Below, one piece after another: positions 43,194-56,969 of a DNA stretch of 64,000 nt. Under the pieces are notes generated by a model. It saw nothing but the letters and a program-made list of their open reading frames with translations. It was not told where the DNA came from and searched no databases. The DNA comes from Allium sativum. Lineage: Eukaryota > Streptophyta > Magnoliopsida > Asparagales > Amaryllidaceae. The stretch is taken from the NCBI GenBank assembly GCA_030737875.1, contig CM060911.1, positions 108,108,625 through 108,172,624 of the forward strand, in the 5' to 3' direction. Positions within the stretch are counted from its first letter, which is position 1. Every line of letters starts with the position of its first letter. The position numbers were made by a program, and so were the translations under genes.

Positions 43194-46100
43194 TATTGAA
43201 TATATTGTCACCCACGGTTGTCGGCCCTCTAACCGTAATCCGTAAGATAGAGAATCGAAAGAAGAATAAATAATGAATTTTCTCTAGATTGGTGACAAAT
43301 ATACCCTGCTTGGGAATGACCCACCTAGCTATGTTGCCTGCCCGATTTTTGTCATTTCCTGGTTGTGAGGCTTGAGGTTACGTTAATCTTTTCAGAACAT
43401 CTTGTCACCATTCACTTTGAATGCCACATCGTCAAACCCATCAAATTACTAGTTGATCTTCCCAAAATATTACGGGTATAAAAAGCTAAGAGAAACGAAT
43501 ACCTCTGCCACCAGATGTAATATCTTTAAGAGATCAACCGTACATGATTTATTATGTATACTCTGTCAGACACTCGTCCTTACAAGTTGTCCTGGGACTG
43601 GACAAACCGAAAAAACTATTCTGGAACAAAAAGACCCTTGCATTTCACTCCGTCTTCAATTGTCTTCAGCATAATCTAATTCGCAGCGTTTATGCCTATA
43701 CGGAGTGGTTTTCGGATAATAAATCCAACCGGTCTCTCCGTAATGACAACGATGGTCAAAACACTACGATAGTTGTTTATTTAACTATCGAAGTAAAAAA
43801 AACATTCATTCAAATGTACAACTAAACATCACACAACCACGGGCACTTTTCAATTAACATTCACTACAAATTCCTATATCTTACCAAATATTTCTCAAAC
43901 TCCGTTTTAGCCTTTTTACACTTCTTGGAAAAACATTCCCAGTTATTATAAACTCTTATTTTCCTGTGATCCAGAAAATATACGTTATTTACGCTCGAAA
44001 ACATTTCCATTCTTTTTACATTCTTTATTTTCTACGCTTGGATAATATACCCTATCTACATTGGAAAAATATTTCCAATTTCATTATAAATATTTTAATC
44101 TGCCAAATGTTCACTTTTAAAACATTATTCACTTTAAAATGTGAATATCATACCTATTAAAGAAATCTGAACACCTTTATCAAATAACTCTTTATTCGAG
44201 TGATAAATACCCTTATCTCGTTTTACTGAAATCTCTTCATAATTTATATTCCCATTCCTCTTTATAAACTCTGTTTCTAAGTCATCTTCTTGTAAATATC
44301 AAGTTTATAACTAAATATTGATTACATATCCTTATTCTAATCTATTGGTTTAAACTAAAAATTAACTATCCTATTAGATTATAATTACTAAATATAATTT
44401 ACTTTAATACATTCGACATCGTCGAATTATATTTCCAATTACTAATAGTGTTATATATAAAAATCACGCTTAAATGGTCAACAATTTTAATTTATCGTTA
44501 CAGTTCAGAAACTTGCAATACGCTGTAATATTCCTCTTTATAACTAATCTCGACATCACAGTCATGCTTAAGCCTGGTTAACAACGTTATTTTATCGTTA
44601 TAATTCGAAAACTTGCAAAACGTTGCTATATTCCACTTTATAACTAATCTCAACATCTCTTTCCATTACAAACCAACACCATCCCTCGATAATAGTGAAG
44701 TCGTTCAAGTCGGGGTATTTTATTTACCTCTCAGACCTTGATCGACAACGTTCTTATCTTAGAATAGATATAAGTCTGTGACCCTAAACTCCTTACTACT
44801 TATAGTATCCATCAAACCGTATTTCTTGTTTTATTTGGAATATGGTTTTATAACACCATATTCATACTTCGAAATCTCTGTTGTTTATGACTATTTCTAT
44901 TTAACATTAACTCTGCGCTTTAACTTCATTTCGCAGTTCTATTTATAACTTCTTTACCGAGATCCATTTGCGTTCTTTGTCTTCTGACGTTTTACTTTTA
45001 TTTGAATCATTATTCTTAATTCAAGTAACATCTTATTATAAATGCAATATCCTCTTAAATGAAATCCATTTAAGAAACAATCATTTAATTAAAAATAATT
45101 AATTAATAATAACTTCATCATTGCTGAAGTAAATAGTTTACTTCATTATTGATCTAAAGTAGATTGGTTGCTTACTTTACAATAACTAATTATATTAGTA
45201 CACTAATTATTTAATACTTCATTAATTAAAAAGGGTAATTAATAATTAAGGAATCCTATTTATTTAAACAATTAATTTCTAAAACCATTATTTATTTGAT
45301 TAATTGAAGATTAATTAATCAAATAATCAATTTCTAACAAAACAGTTGATTTAATCAACTTCAAATCATCTGTTAATTTGTTAACTGATCGTAATTACTC
45401 CTTACCATTAGATTAATGAAATTAATCAAAAAATATTGCTTTAATTATAAAAATATAATTTTTATAACTTAACTTCGTTGATTCGCCTACCGGCAAATCA
45501 ACTTTTTAACAAAGAGGTGGGTTTACGGTCAGTGCTGCCACTTTCTTAATCGATATCGTCTATTTATTAAATCAAAACAACGTTGAATTTCCATTCAACA
45601 TCAATATCCACACAGTGTTTCAATGTCATTTGGGTTCAAACAGTGCATATATAAAACAAAACAGTACATATAAATATTTAGAAATCCGGTTGGATTCCTC
45701 CAACCGGTTTCCCGCATCAACAAATGTTAGTCAACGCAATTCCATACTAGGGAATATTATAATTGGTGAAATCAGTATCCAACCAATGATACGTGCGATA
45801 TATATATTTCAACCAATTTAATTGTAGTCTACCTAAACGACCATCACACAGCATTCAATCAACATTAAAAATATAATTATAATATTTTAAAATAGATCCG
45901 AGTTAGTGAATTTACTCACCTTTGCGCGTTAACCGTTAAATAACGATTTGCGTTAGTTGATTATACCCGACGCTTTAATTCTGCCATAAATTCAAACGAG
46001 CTTCAAATCGCTTCAGACCAGTTCCACTGCGTAGCCTATGACCATGTGATTCCAACGGTATCAAATTTTTCGTAATTCTTATGTTGTATATAGCAGATGT

Positions 46101-46258
46101 TAAATTAACAAGTTAACACGTTATCTAAATAAATTAAAACTTGACTTAGGTTGGAATTTTTGGGCTCACCCATTATAGAGAACTGACGGCTCCGCATACG
46201 CGTAAGGAACCAACAACGCCCTCTCTTTCTTTCCCATTGCCGATTTACGTTTCAACCA

Positions 46259-46278
46259 TTAGGGTTTATATATATATT
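46259..46278 (-). promoter_or_regulatory. Probable family B LTR promoter (TATA plus telo-box)
   Basis: The minus strand reads AAATATATATATAAACCCTAA: a TATA run fused to a telo-box-like AAACCCTAA. This arrangement parallels the family A island. U3 would be ~2.3 kb and R+U5 ~3.9 kb. Confidence 0.45.
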
Positions 46279-49200
46279 TACTTTCGAACTGGGCCGCACA
46301 TTTTTGTTCCTTTATATGAACTGGCCCATCGACCTTTCTCTAAACCCGCTCCATACTCTATAGGTAATCATCTTCTTCCTGCTTGTAAACTCCTGCTCCC
46401 TTTTCCTCTTCTCTACCCATTTTCGAAAATACGCTTCCTCTAAACCCCCCTAATTTCTTCACAAAAACTCATGTGATAATATTCCCTTGTCCTTCCATAT
46501 TCACGCCATTTGCTCAGTACTGTTTCCCATCACTTCATTCTACCGTATGTCCTCCTTTTGCACGCACCTGGTGTCTACATACTCCTTTCTTCCGCCACAG
46601 TGAAACTCCCACGACAATAATATACATGCAATCACCCAAAGTTCCAACAAAAACTGTAAACTGCTTCATGTCATCCACTGATCATCTACTTACACTATCT
46701 TCTTTCTCATTTAACAAGCATCGCTCCAGTATTCAGACACAACAGTTCAAGCCATTTTCGAAACCTTCAAGTTCCATGACCCTCCTCCATTTGCGTCGAG
46801 ATTCTCCTCCTATTTGAACGCCACTTCCATATTTTGAATGCTTCAATCTCCCCTTGCAACTCAACTGAACACATCCTTGATGCATCATTTCCGCAATAAA
46901 GAAATATACCCATCAGCTCCTCCCTCATATATATTCAACCCGTCTGTACTCCTTCCCTATCCATTTTCGTATGCACTCATCTTCCTTTCCACTATGCAGC
47001 ACTCCTATTTTGGCCAAATGATTTCAACGCCGTGTACTTTCGCCACTGCCTTGGCCTCCTAACAGTAAGAACGGACACCATTCAACAAACGTATCATGTC
47101 CCTCCCTTCTTACACCGCTTCATCTCCATATGAACACATACACTCATGCTACCATACAAGGTGCAAGCATGAAGCAGCGACCACCTAACGCCTACACCAT
47201 CTCCTCAACTCCGCCATCACCTTCTCTTTCTCATACGCGAACACCTCCTGTATACATAGGCTTGCACGGGCACATGAATTCCCCCAACAGTTTGAATACT
47301 TCACAAACCAAGCTATGATATTACAGATCCCACAAAATATGCTATATTCACGCATTCGTGAAACTTAGATCACGGTGACCTCAAAACCAGCGAACACAAT
47401 AATACTGAACCCAATAAAAATGGTGCGAGTTTTAAAGAGAATGGTTAAAGGATCTTGAATATATAGTTTATGGATTTTTAGTTGAAGACTCCATTGGTTT
47501 CTGATTTCTAAAAAAAACATGAAAAAACTCATGGTACACGAACTCCAGGAGCAAAGGAAATGGTGAGAGAAACAACATGTATTTATAGAAAGTGGTTCCT
47601 TCATTGCCAAGGAAACATGGTACATGTTAGGTGGCAATTCACGTGGTTAGGTTTGCTATCAACTATTGTAGGTGATGGTGTTTGGTTTAACTTAATCGAA
47701 GACTTAATCCTTAAGCAATAAGAAGAAGTACAGGGTATCAGCAGATGGTAACATGGGTTAAGGTGATAGGCACAGTGTAATTTTCTTTGTTATGAAGTAA
47801 TATTAGGGGACATAGAGTAGGTTAAGTTTTCAAAGTAAAGTATGGTATGCATGTGCCTTCATTAAATTCGACGAAGACCAAATGAAAGGGATAGGGTATG
47901 GATCATTCATCAAGAAGCAAGGCTTGGTTTTTCAAACTTAGCTGTACTGTTTCTCTTTTATAGGCATATCGTGGTATATTTTTTTCATACTTTACTTTGC
48001 CATTAAGTTTTTAGGGTAGGTTGTTTTGTCGTAATCCTAGGTTGGTAGTTTCAGAGTATAGCTGATGAAAGGTCCGTGTATTTAATGCAGGTCTTCACAG
48101 CTATGTGCATGTATAGTGGCATGGGGTTGTCTATATGGTTTCCATCAATCATAGCATAGTCTGCGCGGTTTAGATTCCTAGGGTATAGGCACAACAACGC
48201 ATAATTTCTTAGTCATGAAGGTGTTGAAAATTTACCTTTTGATTTAAATGGCAATTTGGTTTGGTTATATAAATTTCATTCATGTCCGAGCAGTTACAGA
48301 CAGATATAAGAATACGATCGTGTCTAGCGAGGTGTCACGGTCCCAAAAATATAATAATATCGGTAGGTTAACTCATATTGTGAAACCCCAAAATGCTGAT
48401 TAAGGGTGCAAAACACTCCAAATAAAAAGTTGCTTATTTTACGAAATAAAAATTACAGTAAAATTCTAAAAATTAGATTATATCTACGTCTCAAAGGGCT
48501 TGTCCAAAATTGAAACTAATATCTAGTTATACTTAAATAACCAAACCATTACATTAAAATAATTAAATAACTTTATTATTAAGCCACTAAAATTCTGGGA
48601 TGTTACATCTCTTCCCACTTAAAAGAATTTCATCCCCGAAATTGTTAAGGTAGGAGAAATGCTACGAACCCTATTATAACCAGATTAAAGATCCTTTATC
48701 TTACCTCTCAATTTCTGTTTCAACTGAATCAGTTTATTTTAAATATTAATTCTTTCTTATTAACGAATATTTTCAATAATTCTGAAAAATTTCTAACACC
48801 TTAAATCTCCGAGAAATTTTCCAGTATTCCCTCTGCACGGCTCACTTGATACTAGTACAACTTGCCTCTCTGGGCTTTCTCCAATTTAACAGAAAATCAA
48901 ACAGCCAAACGGCTTGCCAAACAGAAAAAATCTCATACTCGTTTAAAATATAAACATGTACCTTTTTGGTTGGGCATCCAATTCTAACTCTTCCATTTGA
49001 TATTCCATCAGCATATACTTATGCATTCCAAATATTGATCTCCAATCCACTTATCCACATCCAATCATTCTCTAGTACCCAAGCCAAATTCCAGTTCAAA
49101 CTCCAATTCAAATTCCAAATTCTTCCTCAACAATTCAATTCCATAACCATATTCAGTTCCATTCCAAAAATCTTATTTCACAAGTTCAATTACTTTACCA

Positions 49201-49528
49201 AGTTAAATTCTGTTCTAATACGATTTCCATTTAACTGGCTTCAATTCAATTCCAATTTAATTTCAGTACCATTTTCCATCAAATTTAATTCCTCCTTAAC
49301 TGTTTTTGTTAATCTCCATTGCTTTGACAATCTTTACTTAATTTCATAAGTAAAATTTATTTCCATTATTACAAATTCGTCTTGTATACTTGTTTTAATT
49401 CAAAACAATATCGTCCCGGGAGTTTTTAAACAGCTTTGCCTTTCTAGAATAAATATCCCTTTTTAGGATTCAAAAATAATTCGTTTTCTCAAAACAATTT
49501 CAAGACAATATCGTTTGGTAGTAATCCG

Positions 49529-49605
49529 TCACTTTAGAAACTCGAAAATGAATACTGATGATGTGGCCATCCATCATCGGTATTATTTTCCGGCTGCCGA
49601 AGTGA
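49529..49605 (-). other. Conserved internal stem-loop with palindromic loop, family B
   Basis: Outer stem TCACTT (49529-49534)/AAGTGA (49600-49605). Inner stem of 13 pairs, AATACTGATGATG (49551-49563)/CATCATCGGTATT (49572-49584). The 8-base loop contains the palindrome TGGCCA. Compared with family A, two outer pairs are exchanged in a compensatory way. Confidence 0.68.
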
Positions 49606-50185
49606 GTTCAATACTATATCACATTCAAAACTTATTTTTCAAACACTTTTATCTTGAAATTTACTTCCAAATATCATTTCCAAATGCTTGAAACACATTT
49701 CCAAATCTCTCCCAGGATTTTAAATTTTCCATATATTCAATTCAAAATTCATTTACAACAATTTTCAAAGTTTCTAGAGTTTTATTTCAATTCTGGTTTT
49801 AAATTCAGATTTACTTCATCTGATTTTGTATATTATACTTATATAATATTTCGATTGGATATTTATATAACGAACTCAATTATAATCTTATTCGATCATA
49901 ATAATGACCACACATCCAATATATTATAATAATGATTTCAATATATTTTTCTTCTTTTTATAATAGAATATATTTTGGGTAAAATTATTTCATTTACCTA
50001 GCTTTTTAAAACAATACTATGTCGAATTTCTCTATCCAAGCGTTTATAAATCTCTATCGACCACGTTAGCTAAACGCGTCAATCTCGAATTTATATACCA
50101 CTCAACATATCAATCAACACAATATAAAACAGTTTTTATACTAATTTACAAATACACGCTCACATATATACACTCAAACTCAATC

Positions 50186-50204
50186 TAGGGTGTTACTAAC
50201 CCTA
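50186..50204 (-). other. PBS-proximal hairpin, family B
   Basis: TAGGGT (50186-50191) pairs perfectly with ACCCTA (50199-50204), ending 48 nt from the PBS. Confidence 0.55.
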
Positions 50205-50251
50205 TCTCTACCGAGTCACGTCACATTGCCAAGGTAATCACTTAACCTTCA

Positions 50252-50263
50252 GCTCTGGTACCA
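50252..50263 (-). other. Primer-binding site, family B
   Basis: TGGTACCAGAGC on the minus strand, one base from the 5' LTR at 50265. It matches initiator Met tRNA with one mismatch. Confidence 0.8.
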
Positions 50264-50264
50264 C

Positions 50265-53200
50265 TGTAACGACCACGAAATTTTTGACCTAGAAAATCAA
50301 CATCAAATTATTCAAGTATCGGAAATACCGGGTCATTAATAGAAAGAAATTAGAGGATGGGATAGGAAAGATAAAACTAATAGAATAGAAGAGTAAGAAG
50401 AACACAACTGAACAAAATCAGAGTAAACACGAATCTCACACCGGACTGAACAAAATGTATTATATAAAATAATCTTAAAATACAAATTTAAATTTGTATA
50501 TACATACCATATCAGAGTACAACACATGATATATCACAGCAGAAATAACTCTACATAACTAACGGTGAAGCCTGCTTTGAGCACCTCCAAGTGTATCTGT
50601 AAAAGCATGAAACACTTTACTGCCCGAACAAATTTAGACACCCAAGGGTTTAAGGAAAAAACAAAATAAACTCTGGGACTGGTGTGAGTAAACCCCGATC
50701 ATATTATTTAACTTTAAAAACCCTTTTGAAACAAAAGGGTAATAGTAAGAACAACCTACACATAAACACAGACGGTTTTTACCTTACTATAACCAAACCA
50801 TTTTTGATATCAAAATCCAGTGATATTATAATAATGTCTAATCAAATAAATAACCAAATAGCAGAACACTTGCATCTCACGCTCCATATACATAGTCTAC
50901 AATCAAAAACCGCAGGTCGCCTATTGGGGATTGATTCCAACTATGAAAAGGTATGGGACCACCTCCCGATCAGTGTATTCTAGAGGGGATACACTGGGGT
51001 TCAACAAGAACATCTTGCAACCCGGCCCGCACATGACCGACCACTCATTTAGCTTGAGTGTATCGAATATATTATCACCCACAATTGTCGGCCCTCCAAC
51101 TGTAATCCATAAGATACAGAATCGAAAGAAGAATAAATAATGAATTTTCTCTAGATTGGTGACAAATATACCCTGCTTAGGAATGACCCACCTAGCCATG
51201 TTGTCTGACCGATTTTTGTCATTTCCTGGTTGTGAGGCTTGAGGCTACGTTAATCTTTTTAGAACATCTAGTCACCAGTCACTTTGAATGCCACATCGTC
51301 AAACCCGTCAAATTACTAGTTGATCTTCCCAAAATATTACGGGTATAAAAAGCTAAGAGAAACGAATTCCTCCGCCACCAGACATAATATCTTTAAGAGT
51401 TCAACCGTACGTGATTTATTAGGTATACTCTGTCAGACACTCGTCCATACAAGTTTTCCTGGGACTGGACAAACCGAAAATACCATTCTGGAACAGAACG
51501 ACCCTTGCATTTCACTCCGTCTTGAATTGTCTTCAGCATAATCTAATTCACAGCGTTTATGCCTATATGGAGTGGTTTTCGAATAATAAATCCAACCGGT
51601 CTCTCCGTATTGACAACGATGGTCAAAACACTTTGATAGTTGGTTATTTAACTATCGAAGTAAAAACAAACATTCATTCAAATGTAGAACTAAACATCAC
51701 ACAACCACAAGCACTTTTCAATTAACATTCATTTCAAATTCCCATATATTACCAGATATTTCTCAAACTCCGTTTTAGCCTTTTCACACTTCTTGGAAAA
51801 ACATTCCCCGTTATTATAAACTCTTATTTTTCCATGATCCAGAAAATATATGTTATTTACGTTCGAAAACATTTCCATTCTTTTTACATTTTTTATTTTC
51901 TACACTTGGATAATATTCCCTATCTACATTGGAAAAATATTTCCAATTTCAATATAAATATTTTAATCTGCCAAACGTTCACTTTTAAAACATTATTCAC
52001 TTTAAAATGTGAATATCATACCTATTAAAGAAATCTGAACACCTTTATCAAATAACTCTTTATTCGAGTGATAAATACCCTTATCTCATTTTACTGAAAT
52101 CTCTTCATAATTTTATATTCCTATTCCTCTTTATAAACTCTGTTTCTAAGTCAACTTCTTGTAAATATCAAGTTTATAACTAAATATTGATTACATATCC
52201 TTATTCTAATCTGTTGGTTTAAACTAAAAATTAACTATCTTATCAGATTATTATTCCTAAAAATAATTTACTTTAATACATTCGACATCGTCGAATTATA
52301 GTTCCAATTCCTAATAGTGTTATATATAAAAATCACGCTTAAGCTTGGTCAACAACGTTAGTTTATCGTTACAGTTCAAAAACTTGCAATACGTTGTAAT
52401 ATTCCTCTTTATAACTAATCTCGACATCATAGTCATGCTTAAGCCTGGTTAACAACATTATATTATTGTTATAGTTCAAAAACTTGCAATACGCTGCTAT
52501 ATTCCACTTTATAACTAATCTCGACATCTCTTTCCATTACAAACCAACACCATCCCTCGATAATAGTAAAGTCATTCAAGTTGGGGTACTTTATTTACCT
52601 CTCAGACCTTGATCGACAACTTTCTTATCTTAGAATAGATATAAGTCTGTAACCCTAAACTCCTTATTACTTATAGTATCCCTCAAACCGTATTTCTTGT
52701 TTTATTTGGAATATAGTTTTATAACACCATATTCATAGTTCGAAATCTCTATTGTTTATGACTATTTCTATTTAACATTAACTTTGTGCTTTAACTTCAT
52801 TTCGCAGTTCTATTTATAACTTCTTTACCAAGATCCATTTGCATTCTTTGTCTTCTGACGTTTTACTTTTATTTGAATCATTATTCTTAATTCAAGTAAC
52901 ATCTTATTATAAATGCAATATCCTCTTAAATGAAATCCATTCAAGAAACAATCATTTAATTAAAAATAATTAAATAATAATAACTTCATCATTGCTGAAA
53001 TAAACAGTTTACTTCATTATTGATCTAAAGTAGATTGGTTGCTTACTTTACAATAACTAATTATATTAGTTAAATAATTATTTAATACTTCATTAATTAA
53101 AAAGGGTAATTAGTAATTAAGGAATCCTATTTATTTAAACAATTAATTTCTAAACCATTATTTATTTGATTAATTGAAGATTAATTAATCAAATGATCAA

Positions 53201-53995
53201 TTTCTAACATAATAATTGTTTTAATCAACTTCAAATCATCAGTTAATTTGTTAACTGATCGTAATTACTCCATACCATTAGATTAATAAAATTTATCTAA
53301 ATATATTGCTTTAATTATAAAAATATAAATTTTATAACTTAACTTCGTTGATTCGCCTACCGGCAAATCAACTTTTTAACAAAGAGGTGGGTTTACGGTC
53401 GGTGCTGCCACTTTCTTAATCGGTATCGTCTATTTATTAAATCAAAACAACGTTGAATTTCCATTCAACATCAATTTCCACACAGTATTTCAATGTCATT
53501 TGGGTTCAAACAATGCGTATATAAAACAAACAGTACATATAAATATTTAGGAATCCGGTTGGATTCCTCCAACCGGTTTCCCCCATCCACAGATGTTAGT
53601 CAACACAATAAACACTAATTCCATACTAGGGAATATTATAATTGGTGGAATCAGTATCCAACCAATGATGTGTACGATATATATATCAACCAATTTAATT
53701 GTAGTCTACCTAAATGACCATCACACAACATTCAATCAACATTAACATATAATTATAATATTTTAAAATAGATCTGAATTAGTGAATTTACTCACCTTTG
53801 TGCGTTAACCGTTAATTAACGATTTGTGTTAGTTGATTATACCCGGCGCTTTAATTCTGCCATAAATTCAAACGAGCTCCAAATCACTTCAGACCAGTTC
53901 CACTGCGTAGCCTATGACCATGTGATTACAACGGTATCAAATTTTTCGTAATTCTGATATTGTATATAGCGGATGTTAAATTAACAAGTTAACAA
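50265..53995 (-). mobile_element. Family B 5' LTR (right), truncated
   Basis: Starts TGTAACGACCACG and is colinear with 42385-46108, with scattered substitutions and small indels, so this insertion is clearly older than the family A one. It ends in AACAAGTTAA, where family C LTR takes over. The remaining ~2.5 kb, including U3 and the promoter, is missing, so this element should be transcriptionally dead. Confidence 0.88.
50971..51060 (-). other. Three-hairpin LTR module, family B right LTR
   Basis: Same stems as 43104-43193, unchanged: CAGTGTAT/ATACACTG, CAAGA/TCTTG and CACTCA/TGAGTG. Stems are intact although surrounding positions have diverged. Confidence 0.6.
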
Positions 53996-54619
53996 GTTAA
54001 TTTATTCATTTACTCATTTCCAATTTCCATATATTAGTAAATTCTTATTTCCTAAGTTTAGAAAATATACTTTATTAATCACTGGAAAACATTTCCATAT
54101 TTACTGTCATTTCTTATTTTCTATATTCGAAAATATTTCTGATTCCTATTTGGAAAACACTTCGAAAACTCCTTCTTTTGATTTAAAAGATGTTTTAAAT
54201 AAAATATCGCTATGCCACTCACCATTTTACTCATTAACTAATTCACTTAACCAGCCTTCACCATCAAACCATAATCATTTCTTAGTTAATAATGAAGTCA
54301 ATCAAGTTGGTGTATAAGTACCTCTCAGAACTTAACTGAACCACGTTTCAAACCTCGAAATAGATCAAGTTCATCCTTTTAATCTTTAACAAACTTCCTT
54401 ACGTAACTCCCGAATTTTGTTTACAAATCCACTTCTTTATTTAAAACATTGATTATAACTATAACGTTATAATCCCTAATTCTGAAATATCTAACTTCAA
54501 AATACAAGTTTTATTTCTTAATTTAACTAAATAACTAACTAGCCAATTTATAACCAAATAAATAAACCTTGATTAAAAATGGAAAGTGAACAGTACTTTC
54601 CCGAATTCGATATAATCGA

Positions 54620-55060
54620 ATTTCAACGTTTAACTCCCTTTCGAGTAATCTCTATTCGATAACTCCTTTTCGAATAAACTATATTCGATTAACTCTCTTC
54701 GAATAAACTATATTCGATAACTCCTTTCTTCGAATAACTATTATTCGATAACCTCACTTCGAATAACTAAGATTCGATTAACTTACTTCGAATAACTAAT
54801 ATTCGATTAACTCCTTTCAAATAAACTATATTCGATAATTCCTTTCGAATAAACTATATTCGATTAACTCCTTTCGAATAAACAATATTCGATTAACTCC
54901 TTTCGAACAAACTATATTCTATTAACTCCTTTCTAATAAACTATATTCGATAATTCCTTTCGAATAAACTATATTCGATAATTCCTTTCTTCGAATAACT
55001 ATTATCCGAAAATTCCTTTAACCCTATTCGAATAACTAATATTCGACTAACTCGATTAAC
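54620..55060 (+). repeat. 29-30-bp minisatellite with inverted TTCGAATA/TATTCGA core, family C left LTR
   Basis: About 15 units of the form TTCGAATAAACTATATTCGA plus TTAACTCCTT or TAATTCCTT. Each unit is a potential hairpin (TCGAATA with TATTCGA). Confidence 0.9.
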
Positions 55061-56962
55061 TCTATTTGAATAACTCTAGTTCGATTTAACTCTAATCGAT
55101 CAACTCTAATTGATTAACTCTATCTGGTTAGCTCTAACTGATTAACCCTATCCAATTTACTCTTCGTCCTTGGACAGTTTCAAATATCGATGTTGAAATC
55201 GATTCTTACTTCTCTATATAAGTCCTGACTTATATATTCTATTTATCCAATGTTAAATATTTTACTTAATTTATAAAACCTTATTTATAAATTAATCTTC
55301 TTACTTTATCTGTTAAAATAGATTTCTCTTAAATATTCACTTTAAATTCATATTCTGTTATACCTGTGTGCGAAGCACGGGTCTAAACCTTTCAAAGGTA
55401 AAATTCTCTTTTTATGAAATTCTTTTCATTTTCCAAATATTCCTTTTATAATTCTATTTATTTTCTAAAGAAATATTCCTTATATATTCTATTTATTTTC
55501 TAAATAAATATTTCCTTTTATAACTCTATTTATTTTTTTGTTTTCCTAATATTTCCCTTTCAATTCTATTTGTAAATGTTTTACAAATATTCCCCTTTCA
55601 ATTCTATTTGTAAATGGTTTACAAATATTTCTTTTTCAATTCTATTTGTAAATGGTTTACAAATATTTCTCTTTCATGTAATCTTATTTATTATATAAAT
55701 AATTCCCTTTTTTTTAAAATTCTATTCATTTTAAAAATATTTCTTTTTATAAAATCCTTTGATTTTATAAATATATGTTTCTATAAAATCCTGTCATTTT
55801 ATATATGTATTTCTTTTTCAATACAACAATGAAAATTTCCTTTTTAACATTCCAGTATTCCTTATGGTATTTAAAATATCAAATAACAATGATCAATATC
55901 ATTCTAACACACATCATCAACAACAAATTATATATCACATCATATATCATCATATATGAAAAACAATAAAATAAATGTTGAGGAATCCAGTCAGATTCCT
56001 CCGACCTGTTTTCCTGCATCCACAGATGTTAAACAATATAATTAACATCGATTTCATTTCAATATGAAATATTCTGATAAACAGAATCAATGTTTGATTA
56101 ACGATTTTTATATATATCGTTATCTATAATTTCAAACAATCAATCGGCAATTCAATCAAGCAGTCAACACACAGATATCAACCATCATTTATCAGTTCTA
56201 AATATAAGTTATAAAAATATGAAATGATAGAATTGTTTACTCACTTTGGATGATCATCGTTAATAACGATAACCATCGCTTGATTCAGACGGACAATTTA
56301 TTTCGCTATAAATTGTAACAGACTCCAATGGACTTCCAGTCAGTTCCATCGTGTAGCCACCGTCCATACGATCCCAACGCAACAGACGGTGTCAAATTCT
56401 GATAAAGTATGCAACAGTTATGGATTTTACAAGTTAATGCATTATTTTCCTTAAATTAAACTTTAATAATAAAACCCATCGGGCCTTAACCTTTTCATTC
56501 GGCCCGCTCTCTTCCAATCCAACCCGCTCCAACCTTTCTTCTCCTGCTCCCAATTTCCGCAACTTCATTTTCACAATTTCCCCAAACATACCACGGTACC
56601 GCTCCTCTATCCTTCCATAAATCCACAAACAAAATACACCAACGATCTCCTCTTCGAAAACCCTTCCACCTCATATACATCTCGCGTAACTCGCGCCTAA
56701 GTTGATCATCGTGACCAGAACACCTCCAGGGACGGTGCAAACCAAACATCGACAGTTTTAATTCCAGCAAATCCCCAAAAAATCCACACAAGTGTGGTTT
56801 TTGACGCTAAACCCAAAACCAACCTCAAAAACTCGAATCAAACCTCACAACTCACGAACGATGAAGCCCTAACCTCACGGTGGAACTTCCGAACTCCAGA
56901 AGACAACATCGATCATCACAATTTCTATACCAAAACTAAGAGCACTTCATTAGCAGCTCGAA

Positions 56963-56969
56963 TATATAT
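56963..56969 (-). promoter_or_regulatory. Possible family C LTR TATA box
   Basis: TATATAT on the minus strand, about 1.2 kb from the LTR start and followed by a less AT-rich leader down to ~56450. Weak evidence, but position parallels A and B. Confidence 0.35.

Larger units (their letters stand above)
42385..48607 (-). mobile_element. Family B 3' LTR (left), 6,223 bp, complete
   Basis: Left end TATAACGACCGCGG (the right LTR keeps TGTAACGACC, so one base has changed) and right end GGGATGTTACA next to the polypurine tract. On the sense strand it starts TGTAACATCCC. It holds the double hairpin (42762-42820), the three-hairpin module (43104-43193), a ~100-bp duplication near 44466-44690, and a probable promoter near 46259-46278. 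Its frames (46237-46443, 46473-46817, 46838-47062 and others) show no recognisable domains. Confidence 0.88.
48608..50264 (-). mobile_element. Family B internal region (1,657 bp), non-coding
   Basis: Polypurine tract AAGTGGGAAGAGA (48620-48608, minus) and PBS TGGTACCAGAGC (50263-50252, minus; one mismatch to initiator Met). Near the PPT the sense strand could encode NFGDEILL, like a gypsy pol terminus. No gag or pol. The frames at 48966-49349 and 49654-49929 are Phe/Ile-rich, reflect AT composition and match nothing. It contains the conserved stem-loop 49529-49605 and the PBS-proximal hairpin 50186-50204. Confidence 0.85.

Noticed and set aside
56495..56791. 98-residue minus-strand frame in family C LTR
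   Set aside because: The second C LTR does not keep the same reading frame intact (63496-63681 is shorter and altered), so it is treated as leader sequence.
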